From Hyphomicrobiales bacterium (GTDB lineage Bacteria; Pseudomonadota; Alphaproteobacteria; Rhizobiales; Rhizobiaceae), in NCBI GenBank assembly GCA_900472675.1, contig UCJA01000005.1:126848-190847 (forward strand): 64,000 nt of DNA, written 5' to 3'. A model generated the notes under the pieces. That model saw only the letters and a list, made by a program, of their open reading frames with translations. It made no database searches and was not told the origin of the DNA. Each line of letters opens with the position of its first letter. Positions within the stretch are counted from its first letter, which is position 1. This document shows, piece after piece, positions 8,748-16,754 of the stretch. Position numbers and translations under genes: made by a program.

Positions 8748-10115
8748 CTATTTCACCGCCGCGGTCTGCCCGGACGGTGTCACCCGCCAGACCGTGTTGC
8801 CCACGTCGTCGGCAATCAGCAGCGCACCGCTCTTGTCGATCGCAACGCCGACAGGACGGCCGCGGGCATTTTCGTCCTGGTCGAGGAAGCCGGTCACCAC
8901 GTCTTCGGCCTTGCCTTCAGGCTTGCCATCCTTGAACGGCACATAGACCACCTTATAGCCGTTGAACTTGTCGCGGTCCCAGCTGCCGTGTTCGCCGACA
9001 AAGGCGCCGCCCTTGTACTTTGCGGGCAGGCTGTCACCCGTGTTGAACACCATGCCGAGCGGCGCCACGTGCGAGCTTAGCGCATAGTCCGGCACGATGG
9101 CCTTGGCCACGAGGTCCGGCCGCTGCGGCTGAACGCGCGGATCGAGATGCTGGCCATAGTAGCTGTAAGGCCAGCCGTAGAACCCGCCATCCTTTACCGA
9201 TGTCATGTAATCCGGCACGAGGTCGGGGCCGAGCTCGTCCCGTTCGTTGACCACGGTCCAGAGTGCACCGGTGGTCGGCTCGAAGGTCAGCCCGTTCGGA
9301 TTGCGCAAGCCATCGGCAAAGATCCGCCAGCGCCCGTTGGCCCGGTCCACCTCCCAGATCGCGGCCCGGTTCTTCTCCGCCTGCATGCCGTTTTCGGTGA
9401 TATTGCTGTTGGAACCGACGCCCACATAGAGCAGCGATCCGTCTGGGCTGGCGACCAGGCTCTTGGTCCAGTGATGATCGATCGGACCGCCCGGAAACTC
9501 GGTGAGCGGCTTGCCCGGATCGCTGATCTTCGTGTCACCCTCCTGGTAGGGGTAGTGCATCAAGGAATCCGTGTTGGCGACATAGAGGTCGCTGCCGACC
9601 AGCGCCACGCCGAACGGAGAGCTCAGGTGCTCGAGAAACACGCTGCGGGTCTCTGGCTTGCCGTCGCCATCCGCATCCCTGAGCAGGGTGATGCGGTTGC
9701 TTTCGCCGCTGTCGCCGCCGCCGGTCGCCATGCCCATGACGAGACCCATGACGACTTCCTTCGGCCGCTTGACCGGTTCGACGCCCGGCCCCTGCGATTC
9801 CACCACCAGCACGTCGCCGTTCGGTAGCACGGTAATCGAGCGCGGATGGGAAAGCCCTGTCGCCAGCGCCTCGATCTTGAGGCCGGCCGGAACACTCGGC
9901 TTCTCGCCGTCCTTCCAGCCAACGACCTTTGCGATCTTCATCGGCGGAAACAGATATTGCTGCGGCTCCGGCAGCACCGGGTTGGGCCCGACCTGGCTCA
10001 TCGGGTCAAAGTCATCGGCAGAGAGTGCCGGCATGGCGGCGGCGGAACAAAGAAGCAGGGCGCCGATGCCGGCAAGACCCAGGCGGACGCGGACGGGAGT
10101 GAAAGAGCGGTTCAT
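8748..10115 (-). CDS. PQQ-dependent sugar (sorbosone-type) dehydrogenase
   Basis: 455 residues with a cleavable export signal (RLGLAGIGALLLCSAAAMPALSA). The rest is a beta-propeller of the glucose/sorbosone dehydrogenase family: LSHPRSITVLPNGDVLVVE early, the DHHWTKSLVASPDGSLLYVGVGS block with the expected His, then LRNPNGLTFEPTTGALW, and WPYSYYGQHLDPRVQP. Members oxidise aldoses or aldehydes in the periplasm with PQQ as cofactor. No PQQ synthesis genes are in the window. The ATG overlaps the end of the DUF2231 gene, so the two probably form an operon. Confidence 0.88.
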   Translation of the reverse strand: MNRSFTPVRVRLGLAGIGALLLCSAAAMPALSADDFDPMSQVGPNPVLPEPQQYLFPPMKIAKVVGWKDGEKPSVPAGLKIEALATGLSHPRSITVLPNGDVLVVESQGPGVEPVKRPKEVVMGLVMGMATGGGDSGESNRITLLRDADGDGKPETRSVFLEHLSSPFGVALVGSDLYVANTDSLMHYPYQEGDTKISDPGKPLTEFPGGPIDHHWTKSLVASPDGSLLYVGVGSNSNITENGMQAEKNRAAIWEVDRANGRWRIFADGLRNPNGLTFEPTTGALWTVVNERDELGPDLVPDYMTSVKDGGFYGWPYSYYGQHLDPRVQPQRPDLVAKAIVPDYALSSHVAPLGMVFNTGDSLPAKYKGGAFVGEHGSWDRDKFNGYKVVYVPFKDGKPEGKAEDVVTGFLDQDENARGRPVGVAIDKSGALLIADDVGNTVWRVTPSGQTAAVK

Positions 10116-10636
10116 TCGGAAACTCCTACGCGGTGACGATAGACCATGGCCCAGCCCATCCAGCCGGTGAACAACAGGATGGCGACGGTGGCGGCAGACA
10201 GCGTGAGGCCCCAGGGCATCACGGAGGTATAGCCATCGTGGGTGTGGACGAACATGTTGATGACGGCGAGAACCATCGCGATGACATTGCCGATCACATG
10301 CGGCCAGGCCGGCGGCGTGCGGCGGATGTCGCGGTTGCCGATGAAATCGATCAGCCCTGCAATGGCAGCCAGCACGCCGGTCACCACGCCGGCGCTGACC
10401 AGCCAGGCCGAAAAATTCGACCACATCATCTCGGTCGTCCGCCAGTAGGCGAGATCCGTCAAAAGCGTGCCGACGAAGCAGACGATCGGAAAGGGCACCA
10501 GCATGGGGTGGATCGGATGCCGGGCAATGCGGGCGGTCGATTGCGGAAAATGCCCGGCCGGTGCTGGTCGGTGGACGGGTGCTGGATGGGGAGACGGATG
10601 CGCGGAGGGTGAGGGAGGGGGAAAACGGTCGGCCAT
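10112..10636 (-). CDS. DUF2231 integral membrane protein
   Basis: About 174 residues. A Pro/His-rich cytoplasmic N terminus precedes RHPIHPMLVPFPIVCF, the hallmark of DUF2231, and four hydrophobic helices follow. The His residues near the first helix suggest metal or haem binding in this family, but no function is established. The start MADRFPPP is preferred to an ATG ten codons upstream; neither has a strong ribosome site. It overlaps the dehydrogenase gene by four bases. A role as membrane electron acceptor for that enzyme is a guess from context. Confidence 0.82.
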   Translation of the reverse strand: MADRFPPPSPSAHPSPHPAPVHRPAPAGHFPQSTARIARHPIHPMLVPFPIVCFVGTLLTDLAYWRTTEMMWSNFSAWLVSAGVVTGVLAAIAGLIDFIGNRDIRRTPPAWPHVIGNVIAMVLAVINMFVHTHDGYTSVMPWGLTLSAATVAILLFTGWMGWAMVYRHRVGVSE

Positions 10637-10775
10637 GGGAGAGTTCCTTGAGGGCGTCGCTCCCACAACCGGTGGCCGTTGCAGAAGTTCCGGCGGACGG
10701 GCGTCGCCATTTCATTAACGGTCGAGCTGCTCTAATAGGACGAACGCCGCTTTGCCCTGGAGCCTCTTTCCGCTG

Positions 10776-11669
10776 ATGACCGTCCGCTTCGTCCGGCCCG
10801 TTTCCCATTCCGCCTATACCGGTCGCAGGCTCGCCTTCGCCGGTCTGCTGCTGTCGCTGGGCGCCGGCCTGGCGCATCGCTTCGGCCCCTTGAGTGAGCC
10901 GGGTTTTTTGGCGCTGCTGCTGCTGGGTGCCGCCATCGCAGCCGTCTCGCTGCCCTTTTCGCTGGTCGGCCTGCTGCGGCTCTGGCAGGTGGGCGCACGC
11001 GGCGGCATCGCGGCCACCAAGGGCTTAGTCTATGCGGCGATCCCGCTCGCGGTCGTTGGGTCCGGCGTCTACGCCTATCGGACGCTGCCGGCGCTGTTCG
11101 ACCTGTCGACCGATATCGCCGATCCGCCGGCCTTCGTGGCCGAGCCGCATGCCCGCCAGCAGTGGCTGCCGCGGCCGGCCTCCGTCACGGCTTCCGAACG
11201 CCGCACCCAGCTTGCCGCCTATCCCGCCTTGACCGGGCGTCGCTACGAGGGCGCCCTTGACCGGGTCTACCAGGGTGTCCTGAAGGCAGCGGCTGCGGCC
11301 CGCATCACGATCAACCAAAGGGAAGGCATGGAGCTGGTGGCGCCGGATATCTCCGCCCGCCCGGCACCGCGCGACGACCAGACGGCGGTGCCTGATGTGG
11401 CGCCTATCCCGCTGCCGCGGCCGGAGCCATCGCTCGCACCGGCCCTCGGCGCCCCGGGCGATGTTCTGCTGCAGGGGGAAACCCGCACGCTGATCCTCGG
11501 CCTGGAATTCGATATCGTTATCCGCATGCGGGAAGATGCCGAAACCACCTCGGTCGATCTGCGCGTCCAGACCCGCTACGGCCCGCATGACTTAGGCGTC
11601 GGCGCTGCCATTGTGCAGGATTTCCTCACCCGTCTGGATGCCGAACTGCTCGGTCTCGCCGGCGGGTAG
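10776..11669 (+). CDS. DUF1499 membrane protein
   Basis: About 297 residues. Three hydrophobic segments occupy the first 100 residues, followed by a soluble domain with DIADPPAFVAEPHAR, ALDRVYQGVLKAAAA and a beta-rich tail (FDIVIRMREDAETTSVDLRVQTRYGPHDLGVGA, written here only as landmarks of the DUF1499 fold). ATG 10776 is chosen; a TTG at 10752 is possible, and GGAG at 10759-10762 lies between them. It is divergent from the DUF2231 gene. Function unknown. Confidence 0.8.
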   Translation: MTVRFVRPVSHSAYTGRRLAFAGLLLSLGAGLAHRFGPLSEPGFLALLLLGAAIAAVSLPFSLVGLLRLWQVGARGGIAATKGLVYAAIPLAVVGSGVYAYRTLPALFDLSTDIADPPAFVAEPHARQQWLPRPASVTASERRTQLAAYPALTGRRYEGALDRVYQGVLKAAAAARITINQREGMELVAPDISARPAPRDDQTAVPDVAPIPLPRPEPSLAPALGAPGDVLLQGETRTLILGLEFDIVIRMREDAETTSVDLRVQTRYGPHDLGVGAAIVQDFLTRLDAELLGLAGG

Positions 11670-11688
11670 AGCGTCCCGCCAGAACCGA

Positions 11689-12603
11689 TCAGGCCGGTCG
11701 GTATTCGCCCATGAGCGAAGGCGGTCCGTCCGTCGTCACCAGCCCCTTTTCGACCAGATCCTCCAGATGCGCGAGCACCGAGAGCGCTGCCGCCCCATGC
11801 AGCCGCACGTCGGTCCGGGCATAGATGGCCGTCACCATCTGGGGGATCAGCCGGTCGCCGGCCTTGATCCGTTCCAGCACTGCCCGCTCGCGCATCCGCC
11901 GGTGGGCGCGAAGCCCCCGCAGGAAGGCGCGCGGCTCCCGCACCGGTCCGCCGTGTCCGGGAAAGAAGATCTGGTCGTCACGGGAAAGCAGCCGTTCCAC
12001 CGAGCGCATGAAATCCGCCATCGATCCGTCGGGTGGCGCCACGATCGTGGTCGCCCAGACCATCACGTGATCGGCCGAAAACAGGATGCCGCTGCCGGAA
12101 AGCGCAAAGGCGCAGTGGTTGGCCGTGTGCCCCGGCGTGTGGATGGCCGACAGGGCCCATCCGTCGCCCTCGATCACGCCATCATCGGCGATCGCGATGT
12201 CGGGCTTGAAGTTGAGGTCCGCACTTTCGGCAAGCGGGTTGATCTCGCCCACATGCAGCAGGCGCGAGGCCCGGTGCGGACCTTCGCCGACCGTCAGCGC
12301 ACCGGTCTCTGCGCTCAAGCGCGTTGCAAGCGGGGAATGGTCGCGGTGCGTATGGCTGACAAAGATGTGGCTGACCCGGCGAGGCCCGAGTGCTGCCATC
12401 AACGCCTCGAAATGCAAGGGATCGTCCGGGCCGGGGTCGATCACCGCAACCGTCGAACCGGGCCCGACGATATAGCTGTTGGTGCCCTGAAAGGTGAAGG
12501 GGGAGGGGTTGTTGGCCGTCACCCGCTCGACGCCCGGCGCGATAAGGACGGGCGTCTCATGGGCGGCAACGAACTGCAGATCGAAATCGATGTCGTCGGC
12601 CAT
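11689..12603 (-). CDS. MBL-fold metallo-hydrolase
   Basis: 304 residues. The zinc motif HTHRDHSP (HxHxDH) follows the usual beta-strand VSHIFVSH. Further ligands appear in HTPGHTANHCAF and FSADHVMVWATT, and a winged-helix-like C-terminal tail follows, as in LACTB2-like enzymes. The substrate is unknown; relatives hydrolyse thioesters, lactams or RNA. The start MADDIDFDLQFV lacks the low-complexity leader of the longer frame. It converges with the DUF1499 gene, with 19 bases between their stops. Confidence 0.9.
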   Translation of the reverse strand: MADDIDFDLQFVAAHETPVLIAPGVERVTANNPSPFTFQGTNSYIVGPGSTVAVIDPGPDDPLHFEALMAALGPRRVSHIFVSHTHRDHSPLATRLSAETGALTVGEGPHRASRLLHVGEINPLAESADLNFKPDIAIADDGVIEGDGWALSAIHTPGHTANHCAFALSGSGILFSADHVMVWATTIVAPPDGSMADFMRSVERLLSRDDQIFFPGHGGPVREPRAFLRGLRAHRRMRERAVLERIKAGDRLIPQMVTAIYARTDVRLHGAAALSVLAHLEDLVEKGLVTTDGPPSLMGEYRPA

Positions 12604-12726
12604 GCTGTCCTGCCCGCCTGAAGCGTTCTGGGCGAGGGCGGGCGTCCAGTCGACCGCCGCCCTTCGCCTGTCTCGCAGAGCCGCCGCCGTGAGTAGCAAC
12701 AGGCTCCGGTGCGTCTACCGTCTGGC

Positions 12727-13086
12727 TTACTGGGCGGCCAGCAGTTCGGTGCAGTAGCTTGCGCCGTTGGCGCCGGGGCGGTCGCCTGTGATGGTGATGT
12801 CGCGGATCACATAGTCTTCGTTGACGGTGATCTTGGCCGAGCAGCTGACGCTGACCGTCTTGCCATTGCCAAGCTTCACGCGGCTGTAGCCACCGCGCCA
12901 GTTGTAGATGGTGGACGAGCCGTCCTGCACATCGCTGAGCGGCGGGCTGTACTTGGCGAAGAACACGCCGGCGGAACGGCCGACCCAACGCTGCGAGATC
13001 GGGCTCTGGGGTGCCACGCTGACCGTGGTGCAGGCCGAAAGGGCGAGGGTGAGAGTGGCAATCGTTGCGATGACGCGGCGCTTCAT
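12727..13086 (-). CDS. Small outer-membrane-type lipoprotein
   Basis: 119 residues. MKRRVIATIATLTLALSAC is a lipoprotein signal, with the lipobox LSAC giving Cys19 as the acylated residue. The mature part is beta-rich (SSTIYNWRGGYSRVKLGNGKTVS) with two Cys (SCSAK and SYCTEL) that could form a disulfide. I recognise no functional family beyond conserved rhizobial lipoproteins. In-frame start codons further upstream would bury the signal, so they are rejected. Confidence 0.82.
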   Translation of the reverse strand: MKRRVIATIATLTLALSACTTVSVAPQSPISQRWVGRSAGVFFAKYSPPLSDVQDGSSTIYNWRGGYSRVKLGNGKTVSVSCSAKITVNEDYVIRDITITGDRPGANGASYCTELLAAQ

Positions 13087-13377
13087 GGTCTGGCGTATCC
13101 TAGTGTCGCTGGAGGCGCCGCAAGGCGCCCGGGAGAGGTCTGAGGGCCCCGATAGCAGGTTTCGCATGGCTTTCGCGAGACCGACCCGCGCGGGCCGTCG
13201 GAATTTTTGCCGGCGCCGCTTTTTTGCCACGCTCGGCAAGGCCTCAGGGCAGGCTCCGCTGCAGCGGCTTGGCTGCCGCCAAGGCCTCTTTCAAAGCCGC
13301 ATGAACGTCTCGCCAAAATTTTGAAAGAGCCCGCTTGTGGAACGCAAAATGCTGCTCTATAGAGGCGCCACTGGTCA

Positions 13378-13454
13378 CGGAGTGTAGCGCAGTCTGGTAG
13401 CGCACCACGTTCGGGACGTGGGGGTCGGAGGTTCGAATCCTCTCACTCCGACCA
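13378..13454 (+). tRNA. tRNA-Pro(CGG)
   Basis: Full cloverleaf of 77 bases with CCA encoded. The acceptor CGGAGTG (13378-13384) pairs with CACTCCG (13444-13450), followed by A and CCA. The anticodon stem CCACG/CGTGG encloses TTCGGGA, giving anticodon CGG, which reads proline CCG. The T-loop TTCGAAT is standard. It serves the abundant CCG codons of this genome. An RTX gene remnant begins about 100 bases downstream. Confidence 0.97.
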
Positions 13455-13557
13455 GATCATCCCGCCCGACCCGAAGACCAAACACCATCCAGCATCTTAG
13501 ACACGGCTACACCCTAGCGCCGACTTGTCGTGGATGGCATTAAGCCCCCCAACATCC

Positions 13558-13737
13558 CTATCCGATGATGTCGAAATCCTCGGCCGTGACGGCAAGGCTC
13601 TTGCCGATCACGGCGAACTGCACCGCGGCGTGGCTGCCCGTGCCGTCGTCGTCGTACCAGAGCGCGCCTGTCGCCGCGTCGTAGATCACGCGGTCGCTGG
13701 CGTCATGCGCCGACGTGCCGGCATAGCTGAAAAACAT
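13558..13737 (-). pseudogene. C-terminal remnant of an RTX/haemolysin-type calcium-binding protein
   Basis: Only 59 residues remain. They contain DRVIYDAATGALWYDDDGTG, then an AVQFAVIGKSLAVTAEDFDIIG ending. This is the C-terminal secretion and post-repeat pattern of RTX proteins (D-x-hhYD-x-xTG-xLhYD-x-DG-xG...DF-hhh). No nonapeptide calcium repeats are left. An in-frame TAA lies just upstream of the remaining ATG, so the rest of the gene is gone. The fragment next to tRNA-Pro suggests a deletion or a departed insertion. Expression of the stub is unlikely to matter. Confidence 0.72.
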
Positions 13738-14052
13738 CCGCCAACACGGTTAAAGAGTTGTTTCATGCAGCCGCGTTATCGGCTGCGACGGTGCCGAACG
13801 GGAGAATTTTTCTGGAAAGTGCAGGGATCGGCTGTGCGCCCGGGCGCGCCCCGCCAGACTTGTTGCGAACACAATGCAGGCCCATTGCTGGAGCGGGCAC
13901 CGCCGCCCGGCAGAGGTTTGACCTGTTTGCCGCGGGCGTCGTCGTTGATCACCGTTTCCGCCAGCTGATATTTTTGAAGAAAACGCCGACGCGGCGGACG
14001 AGGCTCTGCCCTGTCCGACGTTGATTTCCCCTTATTTGAAAGATTGTTTCCC
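13738..14052. other. Intergenic region, RTX remnant to small basic protein gene
   Basis: 315 bases with no supported gene. There is a hairpin GCAGCCG (13767-13773) / CGGCTGC (13780-13786). The 88-codon frame that spans much of the region has no ribosome site and atypical residues. The promoter of the 56-residue gene is presumably here, but no clear -35/-10 pair was found. Confidence 0.5.
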
Positions 14053-14223
14053 ATGAAGAAGACCGATGCAGTGCAGCTTTTGAAGCGCGCCGAACGCCAG
14101 CTTGCCAACACCAGCGGCGGCGGCCACCTGGGCGGCACCAACCATGGCCAGGGCTATGACGCCAAGACCACCTCCGGCGCCAACCGCGGCACCGGCCGTC
14201 GCCCGACCACAGGCAAGAAGTAA
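14053..14223 (+). CDS. Small basic Gly/Thr-rich protein (56 aa)
   Basis: The product begins MKKTDAVQLLKRAERQLAN, an amphipathic basic helix, then a Gly/Asn/Thr-rich tail (GGGHLGGTNHGQGYD...GRRPTTGKK). It is strongly basic with no Cys or Trp, suggesting a nucleic-acid-binding or structural role. I do not recognise a named family. Codon use is GC-rich like its neighbours, and a hairpin follows at 14256. It is probably real but uncharacterised. Confidence 0.55.
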   Translation: MKKTDAVQLLKRAERQLANTSGGGHLGGTNHGQGYDAKTTSGANRGTGRRPTTGKK

Positions 14224-14255
14224 CAGCGGGCCACCCGGCCCCTGACGATCGATCC

Positions 14256-14280
14256 CGGGCGGATGCACACGATCCGCCCG
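14256..14280. terminator. 9-bp perfect hairpin between convergent genes
   Basis: CGGGCGGAT (14256-14264) pairs with ATCCGCCCG (14272-14280) around a 7-base loop. It lies between the stop of the 56-aa gene and the convergent glycosyltransferase stop. There is no T tract, so factor-independent termination is uncertain. Confidence 0.45.
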
Positions 14281-14322
14281 ATCATATGAACCGTCCCGGA
14301 GAGAGCCCTCTGTCGTGAGGCG

Positions 14323-15483
14323 TCAGCCTCGTTGGGCGAGAAGCGTCTCGATCACCCGCACGGTCCCCTGCGCGCCATCCATCGACAGCAGCGGCGCATC
14401 CGCCTGTGGCCGGGAAAGCGCCCTTTGTGCAGCGGCAGCCAGCGTCTCGCCGGAGACCTCCGCTTCTTCCACAACCTCCGCCAGCCCCAGCGCCGCCAGC
14501 TTGTCCGCCCGCACCGTCTGTTCCGTTTCGCCGCCGGCTGCAAACGGCACCAGCACCGGCCGGCAGGGGGTCCGTAAAAGGTCGCACACCGTGTTGTAGC
14601 CCGCCTGCGAGATCGACAGCGTCGCGGTCGAAAGAAGTGCCGGCAGGTCGCTCCGGAAACGCACGACCTGCACCTCGGCCGGCGCCTGCGCTTGAAAACG
14701 CTCGAAATCCGCAGCGGGAAGATTGGGTCCCGCGATCACGCACCAGCTGCGCCCATCGGCAAGTATCGCCTGTGCCTCGAGTGCCGCCGCGATCAGCCCG
14801 GCGCCCACCGCACCGCCGCCTGCCGAAACGATCACGTCGAACCGCTCGCTCACGGACGAGCTGGAAGGCGAGGGCGCTTCGGGTGCGACCAGCCCCGTGT
14901 AATGGATCTTGTCCTGGAAGGCGGAGGCAAGCGGAAACGTCTCTTCCAGCCGCACGAAACCCGCATCGCCGTGCACGAGAATGCTGTCGAAGTGTTTTAA
15001 GACCAGCTCAACGGTCTCCGCGTCACGACCCGGCTTGCGGTTCTCCTGCAGGATGTCGCGCACGGACGACAAAAGCAGCGGCTTCGGCTCTGCCTGCCGC
15101 ACCGCTTCCAGCAAGGGCATCAGCTCGAAACGCATCTGCCGGCGGCCGAAGGGGAAGGCCTCGATGATCACCACGTCGGGTGCCGCTTCGGCAAAGGCTT
15201 TGAGCAGCAGCTCGGTGCGGGCCTCCTCGAAGGCACGGTCCACCGGCTGGCCCTGCGCATCGGCCAGCGCCGAAAAGCCGCTGTTGGAGGCAAGCACGGC
15301 CGGCAGCTGAATATGCCGCACACCTTGCGGCGGAAAGCCCTGAACCGTGCTGCCGCCGGTCACCAGCGTCACCTCCATGCCGGCCCGCTGCAGCGCCGCC
15401 GCCACGCGGCTGGCACGCACCAGATGGCCGATGCCGAGAAGATGCTGCACGTAGAAGAACACACGCGGCGAGGGGCGGCTCAT
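14323..15483 (-). CDS. Glycosyltransferase, MurG/GT28-like (copy 1)
   Basis: 386 residues, GT-B fold. The N-terminal YVQHLLGIGHLVRASRVA carries the GxGHLxR loop of MurG-like enzymes. The C-terminal half has VSAGGGAVGAGLI, an acceptable sugar-nucleotide site around ISQAGYNTVCDLL, and PFAAGGETEQTVRA. Such enzymes move a sugar from a UDP-sugar to a lipid or glycan. It overlaps the GT4 gene by four bases (ATGA) as last gene of a leftward unit. It shares the GHLxR motif and overall plan with the gene at 16755, so the two may be old paralogues. Donor and acceptor are unknown. Confidence 0.85.
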   Translation of the reverse strand: MSRPSPRVFFYVQHLLGIGHLVRASRVAAALQRAGMEVTLVTGGSTVQGFPPQGVRHIQLPAVLASNSGFSALADAQGQPVDRAFEEARTELLLKAFAEAAPDVVIIEAFPFGRRQMRFELMPLLEAVRQAEPKPLLLSSVRDILQENRKPGRDAETVELVLKHFDSILVHGDAGFVRLEETFPLASAFQDKIHYTGLVAPEAPSPSSSSVSERFDVIVSAGGGAVGAGLIAAALEAQAILADGRSWCVIAGPNLPAADFERFQAQAPAEVQVVRFRSDLPALLSTATLSISQAGYNTVCDLLRTPCRPVLVPFAAGGETEQTVRADKLAALGLAEVVEEAEVSGETLAAAAQRALSRPQADAPLLSMDGAQGTVRVIETLLAQRG

Positions 15484-16745
15484 CGGGAAGGCTCCGCTGC
15501 GGCTGCATCGGCCTCCTGCCAGCTTTCGGAAAACAGCCGGTCGAGATCGTGGATGCTGCTGTGATAATCGAAATCCTGGCGCACACGGCGCTCTGCCGCC
15601 GCACCCAGCCGTTGGCGCAGGGCAGGGTCGCTGATGGCACGCAGCAGCGCGACCGACAAAGCCTCGGCATCCTCCGGCGCCACCAGCAGGCCGTTCTCTT
15701 CGGTAGTAAACAGCTCGCCGATCCCGGAAATATGGGTGGAAACGATCGGCAGCGCCTGGCTCGAAGCCTCGACCAGCACGTTCGGCAGTCCGTCGCGGTC
15801 GCCGTCTGCGGTAATCCGGCAGGCAAGCGCGAAGAGATCGCTGTCCCGATAGTGCTGCAGGATGTCGCGCTGGTCGAGCGCGCCCTTCCAGGTGATGCTG
15901 GTATCGATGCGCAGGTCCGCAGCCAGAGCCTTCAGCTTTGCCAGTTCGTCACCGCCGCCCACATGGGTAAACTGCCAGGCAACACCCGGCGGCAGCTGTG
16001 CCAGCGCCCGCAAAAGCACGTCATAGCCCTTCTTCTCCACCGCCCGTCCGACGCTCAGAATCCGCACCGGATCGGCTGGATCGCGTCCGTCGCGCGCCGG
16101 GCGCTCCTGGTCGAAAGGCGCAAACCGCGCAAGGTCGAGCCCATGGTAGCTCAGGTGCACGTTCGGCCGGCCCGTCAGCGACTGAAGCTTTTCGTAGCCG
16201 GTCCTTGTGCAGGTCACGGCCCATTCGGCCTCTGCCAGCTTGTCGGTGAGGTCCCAGGACGGCGAGGTCCAGATGTCCTTGGCATGCGCGGAAACGGTCC
16301 AGGAAACGCCGCTGATCAGGCTGGCGTAGCGCGCCACGGAAGCCGGCGTATGGATGAAATGCACATGCAGCCAGGAGGCCGCTTCCGGCCATTCGTGCAC
16401 GAGCACCGCCGCCTGGCCGAAACGCCGGAAGCGGTTGCGGCTGAAATCCCGGCGCAGGTCATGGAAGAAGGCCCGGGCGGCCCGGCGGAAACCCGGCTTG
16501 CGCAAAGACCCGAGAAGACCGCGCAGCACCCGCAGCGGTTCCTCGTGCAGGTATTCGGGCAGGTAGCGCACCGGCGCCTTGATCTCGTCATGCACCGGGT
16601 GCCGCTTCTTGTCGGTCGGGCGGCGCATCGCGACCAGCACCAGGTCGTACCCGGCCCGTTCCAGCCCCAGCAGTTCCTGCGCGATAAAGGTTTCGGAAAG
16701 GCGCGGATAGCCCTTCAATAGCACGACCATGGTCCTGTTCGTCAT
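15480..16745 (-). CDS. Glycosyltransferase family 4
   Basis: 421 residues, GT-B. The N terminus KGYPRLSETFIAQELLGLER is typical of exopolysaccharide GT4 enzymes. The donor domain begins RILSVGRAVEKKGYDVLL and holds the E-x7-E region DGLPNVLVEASSQALPIVST. The product probably adds one sugar to an extracellular glycan or lipid-linked repeat on the cytoplasmic face. It lies between the two MurG-like genes with 9- and 4-base junctions, so all three form one translation-coupled group. Confidence 0.9.
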   Translation of the reverse strand: MTNRTMVVLLKGYPRLSETFIAQELLGLERAGYDLVLVAMRRPTDKKRHPVHDEIKAPVRYLPEYLHEEPLRVLRGLLGSLRKPGFRRAARAFFHDLRRDFSRNRFRRFGQAAVLVHEWPEAASWLHVHFIHTPASVARYASLISGVSWTVSAHAKDIWTSPSWDLTDKLAEAEWAVTCTRTGYEKLQSLTGRPNVHLSYHGLDLARFAPFDQERPARDGRDPADPVRILSVGRAVEKKGYDVLLRALAQLPPGVAWQFTHVGGGDELAKLKALAADLRIDTSITWKGALDQRDILQHYRDSDLFALACRITADGDRDGLPNVLVEASSQALPIVSTHISGIGELFTTEENGLLVAPEDAEALSVALLRAISDPALRQRLGAAAERRVRQDFDYHSSIHDLDRLFSESWQEADAAAAEPSR

Positions 16746-16754
16746 GGCGTCAGG

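Noticed and set aside
10116..10877. N-terminal extension of the sugar dehydrogenase
   Set aside because: It overlaps the DUF2231 gene in another frame; the true start is the ATG before the signal peptide at 10115.
13758..14024. 88-codon frame before the small basic protein gene
   Set aside because: No ribosome site, odd residue content, no recognisable family.
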